Positions 1-9,140 of a stretch of 64,000 nt of DNA are shown piece by piece. The position numbers and the translations under genes are program-made. Numbering within the stretch: the first letter of the stretch is position 1; the number at the start of each line of letters is the position of its first letter. Origin of the DNA: CAWBRY01 sp963791295 (GTDB lineage Bacteria > Bacteroidota > Bacteroidia > Chitinophagales > Chitinophagaceae); NCBI GenBank assembly GCA_963791295.1, contig CAWBRY010000001.1:1674001-1738000 (forward strand). The letters are read 5' to 3'. The notes under the pieces are model-generated. The model was not told where the DNA came from. It did no database searches and saw only the letters and a list, made by a program, of their open reading frames with translations.

Positions 1-146
1 ATTCATTGCATCGGGCAAGAATAGAAGAAAAGCGGCAGCGATGTCTGGCTCGTTGAGGTTAAATGATGCTTCTATTTTACAAGGTTACACCCTGAGAAGA
101 ATTAACTATCCTGCTTTATCGTTAACTATATCGCTCGATTAAATTC

Positions 147-2570
147 TTATTCTGTTCTCAAACTTTTCACGGGATTTGCTATCGCTGCTTTTATTGCCTG
201 AAAACTTACAGTAAACATCGCAATTGCAATCGCGATAGAACCAGCAAGCGCGAACATCCACCAACTGATCTCAACCCTATAAGCAAATGCCTGCAGCCAT
301 TTGTTCATTGCCCACCATGCAACCGGCGTTGCAATTAGTATGGCAATGCCAACCAGCTTCAAGAAATCCTTTGACAACAAGCCAACAACTCCTGATACAC
401 TCGCACCCAGGACTTTTCGCACACCTATTTCTTTTTTTCGTTGTTCTGCACTAAAGGCAGCCAGTCCGAATAGACCAAGACAGGAGATCAGAATGGCCAT
501 AATCGTAAACGAGTTGATGATCCTTGATAGGGTGATCTCCGTTTCGTACTGTTTTTGAACTTCCTGATCCAGGAACTTGTAGTCGAACGGTGCTGAGGGA
601 AAATTCTTCTGCCACAGTCCTTCCATTTTTGTTAGCAGTCCCCGGTAATTTTTACTCGCTGTCGCAACAGTAAGATTCGACATGTCAGGCTGCGGCTCTA
701 AATAGATAAACATCAATGGCTTCACTTCATCATGAAGAGAATTGAAATTGAAATCTTTCATTACACCGGCTATCTCACGATAGAATTCCGGCACTCCGGG
801 AAACTGTGTATACAATCTCTTCCCCGGAGCCTCTTCAGGTTTTAATCCAATACGCCTTAGCACTGTTTCATTCACTAACAGTTTTCCGGAGTCATATAAT
901 TGAAAATCTCTGCCACTGATTATTTTGATGCCATTTGCCTTTACAAAATCTTCATTTGTCGTCATGAATTGCACGTCGGTGGCAGTAGCCGCATTTCCTC
1001 CAGCGGGATAAACAGGCATATCGCTAAACACCGCCTGGCTGAGATAGTTATTTGCCCTACCCACACTTTTCACTTCTGCCAGTTGCCGCAAATCGTTGGA
1101 AAACGCGTCGATATTGCTCCGCGTATCCTGAGTATAAAAACTAAAGACCAGCTTCTGGTTTTGATCAAAACCGAGGTCTTTGTGTTGAATATAATTTAAT
1201 TGACTATAGATAACAATAATGCCTGCAATAAGAACGATAGATAGGGCGAATTGGAATACCACCAGTGAACGGCGGATGCCCGAGGCAGAAATATGATTGG
1301 TAAAATTTCCTTTGATCACTTTTATCGCCTTGAATGCTGATAAATAGAAAGCCGGATAGCTGCCTGCAACCAGGCCCGTGATCGCAATAATTCCACCAAG
1401 CAACAACCAAATGTGGTAATTGGCAAACATAGTTACACGAATGTCTGCCTGTGTAACCTGGTTAAGAAAAGGAAGAGTAAGTAGCAATAAAGGCAATGCT
1501 ATTAATACGCCGATAAGAGACAATAAAAACGATTCACCCATGAATTGCTTCATGAGATCCGATCTTTCTGCGCCAACTACCTTTCTTACGCCAACTTCTT
1601 TTGCCCTTTTAGATGCACGTGCAGTAGAAAGATTCATAAAGTTGATACAGGCAATTAGCTGTATAAGTATCGCTATCAACAATAAAATATAAAGGAAAGA
1701 AGGATCAACACTTTTTGAAAGGTCTCTCTCATAACCGGTGGTAGTGTGTATGGAGCCGAGAGGTTGAAGATGCAGTATTTTTTCCATGCCAAGTTCTTTC
1801 AGTTGCTGCCCACCATACTTGTTCAAAAAAGCGGGCAATTTTTTTTCAAGCTCAGCAGCATCAGCATCGGGACGCAGCCTAATATAGGAATAGGTGAGAT
1901 TATTTCCTGCCCACATATTGTTGTCCCGAATGAATTGGCCCATGCCACCGCTGTTCATCGTGATGAACATGTTCGCCTGAAGGTGTGATTTGCCCAGGCT
2001 TTCGTCAACAACTCCGGTTACTTTGTAGTCATGCTTGCCATTATTATCATCGATCTCTATTATCTTACCGATAGGGTCTTCGCTGTCAAACAGTTTAGCT
2101 GCTGTAGTTTTTAACAACACTAAAGAATAGGGCTCCGATAGTACGTCTTTCGCATTGCCGTTCGTGAAGTGATAGGTAAAAACATCAAAAAAAGTAGAGT
2201 CGACATAGACCGGCTTGTCTTCATAAACCAATTTCTTTTTATAGCGAAGCAGATGTTTGCCTGCATTAAAATCTGTTACTATACGGGTGAATTGTAGCAC
2301 TCCCGGAAAATCCCGTTTGATAGCAGGCGCGATCGGTGGCGAACAGTGCGGAATGTTACGCTTATCGCCGGGCATGGATAACGATGCCGTGATGCGATAG
2401 ATATCCGCCGCATTGTTTTCATGTTTATCATAACTGTACTGGTCTTCCACATAAAGCAGAATATATAAACAGCACAATGTTCCAACGGCAAGGCCAATGA
2501 TGTTAATGAAGCTGAAACTTTTATTTTTCAGCAAAAACCGCAAGGCAGTTTTGAAATAATTCTTAAACAT
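147..2570 (-). CDS. ABC transporter permease, MacB/FtsX type
   Basis: An inner-membrane permease of the MacB/FtsX kind, probably part of an export or mechanotransmission ABC complex. At 807 residues it has the usual length of the Bacteroidota two-module family. A first membrane helix lies near residues 20-41, followed by a periplasmic MacB-type domain (about 50-245). Three FtsX helices follow at about 290-410, a fourth helix near 430, a second periplasmic domain, and three C-terminal helices around 680-800. The motifs RAKEVGVRKVVGA and KKEIGVRKVLGAS mark the two FtsX modules. The protein ends in SLRTE, as does the broken paralogue at 33929-36330. No ATPase gene is adjacent, so the partner must be encoded elsewhere. 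The reading frame is intact. Confidence 0.93.
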   Translation of the reverse strand: MFKNYFKTALRFLLKNKSFSFINIIGLAVGTLCCLYILLYVEDQYSYDKHENNAADIYRITASLSMPGDKRNIPHCSPPIAPAIKRDFPGVLQFTRIVTDFNAGKHLLRYKKKLVYEDKPVYVDSTFFDVFTYHFTNGNAKDVLSEPYSLVLLKTTAAKLFDSEDPIGKIIEIDDNNGKHDYKVTGVVDESLGKSHLQANMFITMNSGGMGQFIRDNNMWAGNNLTYSYIRLRPDADAAELEKKLPAFLNKYGGQQLKELGMEKILHLQPLGSIHTTTGYERDLSKSVDPSFLYILLLIAILIQLIACINFMNLSTARASKRAKEVGVRKVVGAERSDLMKQFMGESFLLSLIGVLIALPLLLLTLPFLNQVTQADIRVTMFANYHIWLLLGGIIAITGLVAGSYPAFYLSAFKAIKVIKGNFTNHISASGIRRSLVVFQFALSIVLIAGIIVIYSQLNYIQHKDLGFDQNQKLVFSFYTQDTRSNIDAFSNDLRQLAEVKSVGRANNYLSQAVFSDMPVYPAGGNAATATDVQFMTTNEDFVKANGIKIISGRDFQLYDSGKLLVNETVLRRIGLKPEEAPGKRLYTQFPGVPEFYREIAGVMKDFNFNSLHDEVKPLMFIYLEPQPDMSNLTVATASKNYRGLLTKMEGLWQKNFPSAPFDYKFLDQEVQKQYETEITLSRIINSFTIMAILISCLGLFGLAAFSAEQRKKEIGVRKVLGASVSGVVGLLSKDFLKLVGIAILIATPVAWWAMNKWLQAFAYRVEISWWMFALAGSIAIAIAMFTVSFQAIKAAIANPVKSLRTE

Positions 2571-2833
2571 GGCTTCTTACTTTTTAGGTGGGACGAAGAA
2601 TAGAAACACTAAGCAGAATGTGTAGAATAAAAACTGTGCCGCTGCTACAAGTAATTGATATTCAATTAAGTAAAGCCTGCGCGTATTACGAAATTGTTCG
2701 GATTTGATACAGAATCTGTTCGCAAATAGTGCAATAACCAAGTTTCAAGGGAAGCTGAAGCCAAGGAAGATTAGCTGGAAAACAATTGTTATTTGAGGGG
2801 CTCCCCCGCCGAAGCATTAGCGATGGCGGCAGG

Positions 2834-4336
2834 TCAATTATAGCGGCCTCTTCGCTTTGGATCTTCGAGATAAACCTGCAGGAAAATTTTTTGTTCGGTT
2901 TTAGCGAGGTGGAGGTCTGGGATCTTTTTTGCTAATCTATCATTATAATAAATATGATGTTCCATTCCTAGACTTGTATTCTTAAAAATTTTGAAAACGA
3001 TTCTGGGTTTTAGTATCCCTATTATACTGTTTCCAGGCAACCCATCATACGTGTGTATCCAGTAATAATATGCATTAAGCCCAAGGCTTATCCATTTTGT
3101 GATATTAAGTGTTTCTTCCAGCCTTCCTTCAAAGCCACCGCCAAAATTATAGGCCCTGAACTCTGATGTATCAGGACCGAAGCGGGTACTATTGCCTGCC
3201 AGGGGCACTAGGGCAACATGAATGCCTGAATAAAGTTGAGAATTTCTTCCTAGTTGTATTCTTGATATAAACCCGGGGCCAAAACCAATAGTTCCTAGCT
3301 CGAAAATGCGGTTGTTCCAATAATCAAAGTGTTGGAAGATGCCGGCCAATATTCCGTGCTTTCCTTTCACAATGTTCTTACCGAAAAGGATTCCATAACC
3401 CATCACGTTGTCGATAAGTTTCTTATCATCACCATAGCGGGATTCCAGTTTCAGCCTGAACACATCAAAGGGTTTGCGCGATCTTATCTCGAAAGGATCG
3501 CCGTAATCAAACTGTAGATTAAAAATGGCGTTGGTAGATCCACTACCGAAATGGTTGTCTGTGTTGATCTTATGAACTCCGGCGCTTACAGTAATATTCA
3601 ATGGCTCCTTCTGATAAACTTCCTTCGAAAGCACCCTGAACATTTTTCCCTGGGTAATGCGGTTGAATGCGCGGGGCGGATTTATAATGCCTGCCAAAAT
3701 TTCACGAAACACTCTATTGCCTCCACGCGTCCGGTCATCAAGAATATTGGAGCTGATCCTGTATAATACTTCACCAAGAAACATTCCACTGACGGGGGTA
3801 TTGATGATATCGTTTTTTGAAGGTGGATCTTTTTCACCAAACAGTTCCCACATCGCACTGCCGCCTATTGCAAAAGGAAAGGATTGCCAGAAAGTATACC
3901 CGTTGGAGCGGGCTGTGTTAAAGTAATAATTACCTGTATGAGGATGCCCGATAAAATTAATCCCAAAACGGTCTTTGTCCCATACCCAAGGGCCCTTCAG
4001 ATTGTTCTTCCAGGTCTTCGGACTGATCTCAGCCCAATCATACTTGAACCAATAGCGAACGATGACCCAGTTCACAATATTAGTAAAAGCCACTCTGGTC
4101 GCGGGAACCCACACCGGATACCTGCGGTTATATATAGGATCGTCATTCAAGAGACCGCCATATATATTATGCGCTGGTGCATGGAATTCCATTTCTTCAC
4201 CAGTTCGAATGCCTACGCTATCGGTGGAGATGGAGGAAGTATCTTTTGCTGCGGTGCTATCCCGGACGGGATCGGATTGAGCAACGGACGCCACATTATA
4301 CAAGAATAGACTAACCAATAGGAAAATTACTCTCAT
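2834..4336 (-). CDS. DUF3943 domain protein, exported
   Basis: A secreted or outer-membrane protein of unknown function. A signal peptide of about 19 residues (hydrophobic FLLVSLFLYNVASVAQ) precedes a low-complexity Ser/Asp region. The core at about residues 100-210 has the DUF3943 features: NFIGHPHTGNYYFN, then AIGGSAMWELFGE and SGMFLGEVLYRIS. The C-terminal 250 residues alternate short beta stretches with aromatic turns, as in outer-membrane beta-barrels. I know the family from Bacteroidota and Proteobacteria only as a domain of unknown function. It stands alone, with 263 bases to the permease start on one side and 128 bases to the J-like gene on the other. Confidence 0.85.
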   Translation of the reverse strand: MRVIFLLVSLFLYNVASVAQSDPVRDSTAAKDTSSISTDSVGIRTGEEMEFHAPAHNIYGGLLNDDPIYNRRYPVWVPATRVAFTNIVNWVIVRYWFKYDWAEISPKTWKNNLKGPWVWDKDRFGINFIGHPHTGNYYFNTARSNGYTFWQSFPFAIGGSAMWELFGEKDPPSKNDIINTPVSGMFLGEVLYRISSNILDDRTRGGNRVFREILAGIINPPRAFNRITQGKMFRVLSKEVYQKEPLNITVSAGVHKINTDNHFGSGSTNAIFNLQFDYGDPFEIRSRKPFDVFRLKLESRYGDDKKLIDNVMGYGILFGKNIVKGKHGILAGIFQHFDYWNNRIFELGTIGFGPGFISRIQLGRNSQLYSGIHVALVPLAGNSTRFGPDTSEFRAYNFGGGFEGRLEETLNITKWISLGLNAYYYWIHTYDGLPGNSIIGILKPRIVFKIFKNTSLGMEHHIYYNDRLAKKIPDLHLAKTEQKIFLQVYLEDPKRRGRYN

Positions 4337-4464
4337 TGTATTTCAGTTGATTACTATCCTAAAACTGGATAGATCAGCCATTAGGCTTGGCCAATTACTT
4401 CAGATTTATTAAGTATTGCATTAAATGTGCCAATGAGAGCGGCGGGCCTGGAGAACCGACTGCT

Positions 4465-5298
4465 TCAATGAAGGAATGGATACAACGGCAAGGCAAGTAG
4501 CGCGGGAAGGGTTGTTTTTAAGAGCTCGCTGTTGTCTAGAAGAGTCCAGTTGTCGTCATATAAATATAGCTCGTACTTTACATGGTCGGTACCAGGGGGC
4601 TGGTATAATTTTGAATACGGAATCCTGAGGACTAAATCGGAATGACTACTGCTATATGTAACCTGATCGTCTTGTGGTTGGAAATCAATGGAAGTTAAAA
4701 TATTGCCGTCGGCATCGGTATACTCGCTTCGATTTTCTGTTTTCAAATGAATGCCCTGGTCGTCGTAAAAGTAAAGCCTGGCATGACAAAGAACATTCTT
4801 TGCATTGAAAATAGTAAATGAAGGATATACTTCCAATCGTGAGTTGGCATCATCTATCATTGCCATTATGAAAATTTCGTTTTTTAAAATACGAATAGGA
4901 GGGTGGGTTTCATCAGAACTGACCGAACCACTTGTCGTTTTATCTGAATCTTTTGGTAGAAGACCAAGGGAGCTGAGTTTTTGCCTGGTGTCAGAGGCTT
5001 TTTTGGTCTCATTTACAAATTTAAATATTGTAACCGCGATAATCAGGATGCCAAATATCGAACCGGCAATTGCTATACCCCGGTTTTTTCGTTTGGGAAT
5101 AGAAGGAGCCGCAGACGTTAGATTGGTAAGTATTTGATAGGCTTCCTCTACCTCTTTAAGTCGTTTTTGAAAAAAGGGATCTCCTGCATTGGCGCTGGGA
5201 TGAAATTTTTCAGAAAGCTTGTTGTAGGCAACCGTTACCTCTTCGATGGAAGCTCCAAAGGAAACTCCCAATATTTTGTAACAATCTGCGGGCTGCAT
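4465..5298 (-). CDS. J-domain-like membrane protein with altered HPD motif
   Basis: Residues 5-60 form a recognisable J domain: YKILGVSFGAS, then helix II, then a long helix III ending EEAYQILTN. The HPD tripeptide that J proteins need to stimulate Hsp70 ATPase reads HPS (in KFHPSANAGD), so the catalytic Asp is replaced by Ser. A basic stretch (PKRKNRG) is followed by one membrane helix at about residues 73-93. A C-terminal domain of about 130 residues is mainly beta and unrecognised (contains FTIFNAKNVLCHARLYFYDD). The likely topology places the J domain in the cytoplasm. I read it as a J-like protein that may bind partners without acting as a co-chaperone. The reading frame is intact. Confidence 0.72.
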   Translation of the reverse strand: MQPADCYKILGVSFGASIEEVTVAYNKLSEKFHPSANAGDPFFQKRLKEVEEAYQILTNLTSAAPSIPKRKNRGIAIAGSIFGILIIAVTIFKFVNETKKASDTRQKLSSLGLLPKDSDKTTSGSVSSDETHPPIRILKNEIFIMAMIDDANSRLEVYPSFTIFNAKNVLCHARLYFYDDQGIHLKTENRSEYTDADGNILTSIDFQPQDDQVTYSSSHSDLVLRIPYSKLYQPPGTDHVKYELYLYDDNWTLLDNSELLKTTLPALLALPLYPFLH

Positions 5299-5428
5299 TG
5301 GGGCAATTCTATATGTCTGAAGTTAGATAAATTTCAGAAACCTGCAAAGCGACTTGAGAATTCATCGCGGTTCAGACCATAAACTTACAACCTCTTTAAA
5401 GTTGTATATTACAAACAAAAGTTTATTT

Positions 5429-6918
5429 ATGGTTATGAGAAAGAGCAAGCTTATGCCTCATTTTTTGCTTCGTTATTCTTTGTTCGTTTTCACAACCCTC
5501 CCTCATTAAAGAAATCGATCAATTAAATTCTCCGAACCAGGCCTTAGCGCCCTTTACGCTTCCTGGCTTCGGATGAACTCATGGGAAGGGCGACAACACG
5601 ACCTGAAATCCATATTGCAGCCCGCTACATCAGTGAACAATTCCGAAGTTTCGGTTTGATGGAAACGCCAGGAACGCAGGACTATTTTCAAACGTTTTAA
5701 ACTCAGGTTTATCGTAGCGCCTACTGATGGTTCCTTGGTTCTTGGTAATAAGACTTACAGCATAGGGAAAGACTTTTTACAAGTCAGGGGTTCAAGCCTT
5801 CAACTGACGGCACCGGTTGTCTTTGCCGGTTTTGGATCCCCGGATAATCTTTCAAACCTTGATGTAAAGGGTAAGATCGTTGTGGTTAACATGGGTGAAA
5901 ATGATTCAACCCAGGTGAGAGGAGCTGGCCGTTTCAGGGATGACAAAGCAAAAGCGCTTGCAGGAAAAAGGTGCCCTTCTCCTGGTTGAACGGTATTGGC
6001 ATCCCGATGCCGATTGGCAAATTGTAAAACGTTATTATAGCGGTCAGCGAACTCCTCGATCCGCTGGACAGCCTGCTGCCTGTATTCGCGGTGCACGACC
6101 CGGGTAGTGAATTGCTTCCCGCATCAAAAAGTTCAGCTACGGCCACAATATCTGTGGCAGGCAACTATATCACAAGTGTACCGGCAAAAAATGTGATCGG
6201 CCGGGTGGAGGGTACCGATCCGAAATTAAAAGATCAATTCATTGTTCTTTCTGCGCACTATGATCATATTGGTGTAGCACCTGTAGCCAAAATGGAAGAA
6301 GGAAAGTTGGACAGTATTTACAACGGTGCCCGCGACAATGCCATTGGCGTTACTGCTCTCATCAATGCAGCGCGTTATTTTTCCCAGCACCCGACGAAAA
6401 GATCGATTTTGTTTATTGCCTTCACCGGTGAAGAACTGGGATTACTGGGGAGCAAATATTTCGCTGCAAATCCCACCATAGATTTAGCAAAGCTCGTGTA
6501 CAATTTAAATATAGATAACGGGGGCAACAACGACATCAGCCGTGTAAATGTGATAGGCCTTGGGAGAACGTCTGCCGATGACGACATGAAAAAAGCTTGT
6601 TCGGCATACGGCCTCGACCTTTTTGGTGACCCTGCACCGGAGCAAAACCTATTTGACCGGAGTGATAATGTAAGCTTTGCTGCGAAGGGAGTACCTGCGC
6701 CCACTTTCGGTATGGGAGTGACAAAGGTTGACGAATCGATTCTCAAACGTTATCATCAGCTCAGCGACGAAATTGGCGATATCGACTTAGCGTATGTTGT
6801 GAAATACATGAAGGCCTATATCTTAGCCGCCAAATACATTGCCGACAATCCGGCGCAGCCAAACTGGAAGCAAGGCGACAAATATGAAGCTGCCTGGAAG
6901 AAATTATATTCAAAATAG
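5429..6918 (+). pseudogene. M28 family metallopeptidase with PA domain, frameshifted
   Basis: A secreted zinc aminopeptidase of family M28, broken in its first half. A start at 5429 gives a short hydrophobic leader that soon stops. The next coherent piece (about 5560-5700) contains LASDELMGR, typical of the mature N terminus. 5735-5989 encodes the protease-associated insert (VFAGFG, then GKIVVVNMG). 6091-6918 encodes the catalytic domain in one frame, with the zinc ligands in AHYDHIG, GARDNAIG, GEELGLLG, NIDNGG and RYHQLSDE. At least four frame changes lie between 5500 and 6090 and none after. All metal ligands survive, so the gene may be intact in the organism and miscalled here. Confidence 0.85.
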
Positions 6919-6965
6919 TTTTAGAAATCTACAAATAGAGTTGCCGTTTTTTTAAAATTAGATAT

Positions 6966-7742
6966 ATGCCTGAATTGCCAGATATTGACGTTTTTTCTAT
7001 CAATTTGAAAAAAATGTATGCCGGTAAAAAATTGGTGAAAGTTAATGTGCTTAATGGGAAGAAATTGAAGGATACGCCGGTTGAGCTTTCCAAAAGTTTG
7101 GAGGGTTCAAAGCTTAGTGATGTAAGCCGTTCTGGAAAAGAAATACGGTTTCTGTTTTCAAATGGCATAACGTTAGGAGCACATCTAATGCTAACTGGCG
7201 ATTTAATCCCATTTGAAGACAAGAATGAAAGGAAATCTACAATCGTCGAGTTATATTTTAACGATGGAAAGAATCTGGCGTTGACGGATCGAATGAAAAA
7301 TGCCTATGTCAAATTGAATCCGGAAGATAAAGCTGGTATCGATGCCCTGGATCCCAAGCTTAATTTCAATTATCTCAAAACGGCTTTAGACAGAAAGACC
7401 AGCGTTAAAAATGTATTATTGGATCAGAATGTAATTAGAGGCATTGGGAATGGGTATAGTGATGAGATTTTATGGGAAACCAGGATTTCACCTTTCTCTG
7501 TCGCTAACGCTATTCCTGACGATAAGATAAAAGAGCTTGTAACGACAATAAGAAAGGTGTTAAAAAATGCAAGGGATAAGATTCTAAAAAATTACCCCGG
7601 TTTGATCCATGGAGAGGTAAGAGATTATATGAAAATACATACTAAGAAGCTTACTAAAAGTCCAACCGGCGCCACAATCAAATTGGCAGATCGAGGTATG
7701 CTGAAGACCTTTTACACCGATGAACAGGTATTATATAGCTAG
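6966..7742 (+). CDS. Fpg/Nei family DNA glycosylase, zincless
   Basis: A base-excision repair glycosylase/AP lyase. The chain begins MPELPD, giving the catalytic Pro and Glu after Met removal. The helix-two-turn-helix region is at about 135-170 (NVLLDQNVIRGIGNGYSDE), and a basic SGKE near residue 60 fits the conserved Lys. The family usually ends in a four-cysteine zinc finger. Here the matching C-terminal segment (KSPTGATIKLADRGMLKTFY) has no cysteine, so this is a zincless version, as known for some Nei-like enzymes. It starts 47 bases after the M28 gene on the same strand and is intact although its neighbours are broken. Confidence 0.9.
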   Translation: MPELPDIDVFSINLKKMYAGKKLVKVNVLNGKKLKDTPVELSKSLEGSKLSDVSRSGKEIRFLFSNGITLGAHLMLTGDLIPFEDKNERKSTIVELYFNDGKNLALTDRMKNAYVKLNPEDKAGIDALDPKLNFNYLKTALDRKTSVKNVLLDQNVIRGIGNGYSDEILWETRISPFSVANAIPDDKIKELVTTIRKVLKNARDKILKNYPGLIHGEVRDYMKIHTKKLTKSPTGATIKLADRGMLKTFYTDEQVLYS

Positions 7743-7777
7743 CAAACCAGTCTTTAATCAGCTAAAAATGTATTCCA

Positions 7778-9131
7778 ATGAAGAGAAAGGCATTCCTGGA
7801 ATTGTCGTCTGCGTTGATTGCCGCTCCTTTATTTTCCCCGATTGCAAATTGGACGCCGCAGGAAAAATTAAAAAACTGGGCCGGGAATTTAGAATATAGC
7901 ACAGGTAACATTTTTTATCCCAGATCGATAGAAGAAGTACAGAATTTGGTGAAGAAGTTAAAGAAACTGAGGGTCTTGGGTACAAGGCATTGTTTCAACA
8001 GAATTGCAGATAGTAAGGACAATCTTATTTCGACCAGGGAATTGAATAAGGTAGTGTCACTTGACTCGACGGCGCGTACGGTTACAGTAGAGGGCGGCAT
8101 CAAATACGGCGAATTGGCTCCCTGGCTGCATGAGCAAGGTTTTGCATTGAACAATCTTGCTTCATTACCACATATTTCTGTGGCTGGTTCAATTACCACC
8201 GCGACACATGGCTCCGGTGTAAAAAACCCTAACCTCGCTTCTGCCGTCAGTGCTCTGGAAATCGTTACTGCCGACGGAAATATTGTTCATCTTTCACAAA
8301 AGAAAGATGGAGAAAAGTTTTTGGCTTCAGTGGTTGGTTTGGGTGCGCTCGGAATAATAACAAAGGTGACGCTTGATATTGAACCAACGTTCACTGTTGC
8401 AGCAAAATGTTTATTTAAAAATGCCTTTATCCGAATTAAAAGATCATTTTGAAAAGATCGTTTCTGCCGGCTATAGCGTAAGCCTTTTTACAGATTGGCA
8501 AAATGAAAACATAAACGAAATTTGGATAAAAAGCCGTACAGATGATGCAGCAAATAATAATGCCATGCCCGAATTTTTTGGGGCGAAGGCTGCGACAAGG
8601 AATATGCACCCGATAGCAGAACTTTCTGCTGAGAATTGTACTGAGCAAATGGGCGTTCCTGGCCCGTGGTATGAACGACTGCCGCATTTTAAGATGGGTT
8701 TTACACCGAGTAGCGGAAAGGAGCTGCAGGCAGAATATTTTGTTCCCATTGACAACGCAGTGGACGCCATTCTTGCTATCCAGCGTTTGGGTAAGCAAAT
8801 TGGTCCACACCTCTTTATTTCCGAAATACGTACCATTGCCCCGGACAATCTATGGATGAGTCCTTGCCGCAAGCAGCCATCTGTAGCGATTCATTTTACT
8901 TGGAAGCAGGAGTGGCGGGAAGTGATTAAATTGTTGCCTTTGATTGAAAAAGAACTTTTGCCTTTTAAAGTGAAGGCCTCACTGGGGTAAATTATTCACT
9001 ATTACTCCGAAAGTGTTGGCCGCACGGTTATGAAAAGTTGGATGATTTTAAGCACATGCTAGCCACTTACGATCCGCATCGGAAAATTTCGCAATGATTT
9101 CTTAAACACCAGCATTTACGGAACTCACTAA
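7778..9131 (+). pseudogene. FAD-linked alditol/aldonolactone oxidase-like, frameshifted
   Basis: A VAO-type flavoprotein oxidising polyols or aldonolactones. A hydrophobic leader (SSALIAAPLFSPIA) suggests export. The FAD-binding region shows VLGTRHCFNRIADS, VEGGIKYGELAPWL and SVAGSITTATHGSG; the last is characteristic of alditol/xylitol oxidases and L-gulonolactone oxidases, where the His usually carries FAD. Piece one is 7778-8452, piece two 8373-8990. The true C terminus (KLDDFKHMLATYDPHRK, ending IYGTH before TAA at 9129-9131) is in a further frame. So there are at least two frameshifts and a third near 9090. The substrate is not determinable. The stop is only 9 bases from the convergent kinase stop. 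Confidence 0.8.
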
Positions 9132-9140
9132 ATCATCGAC

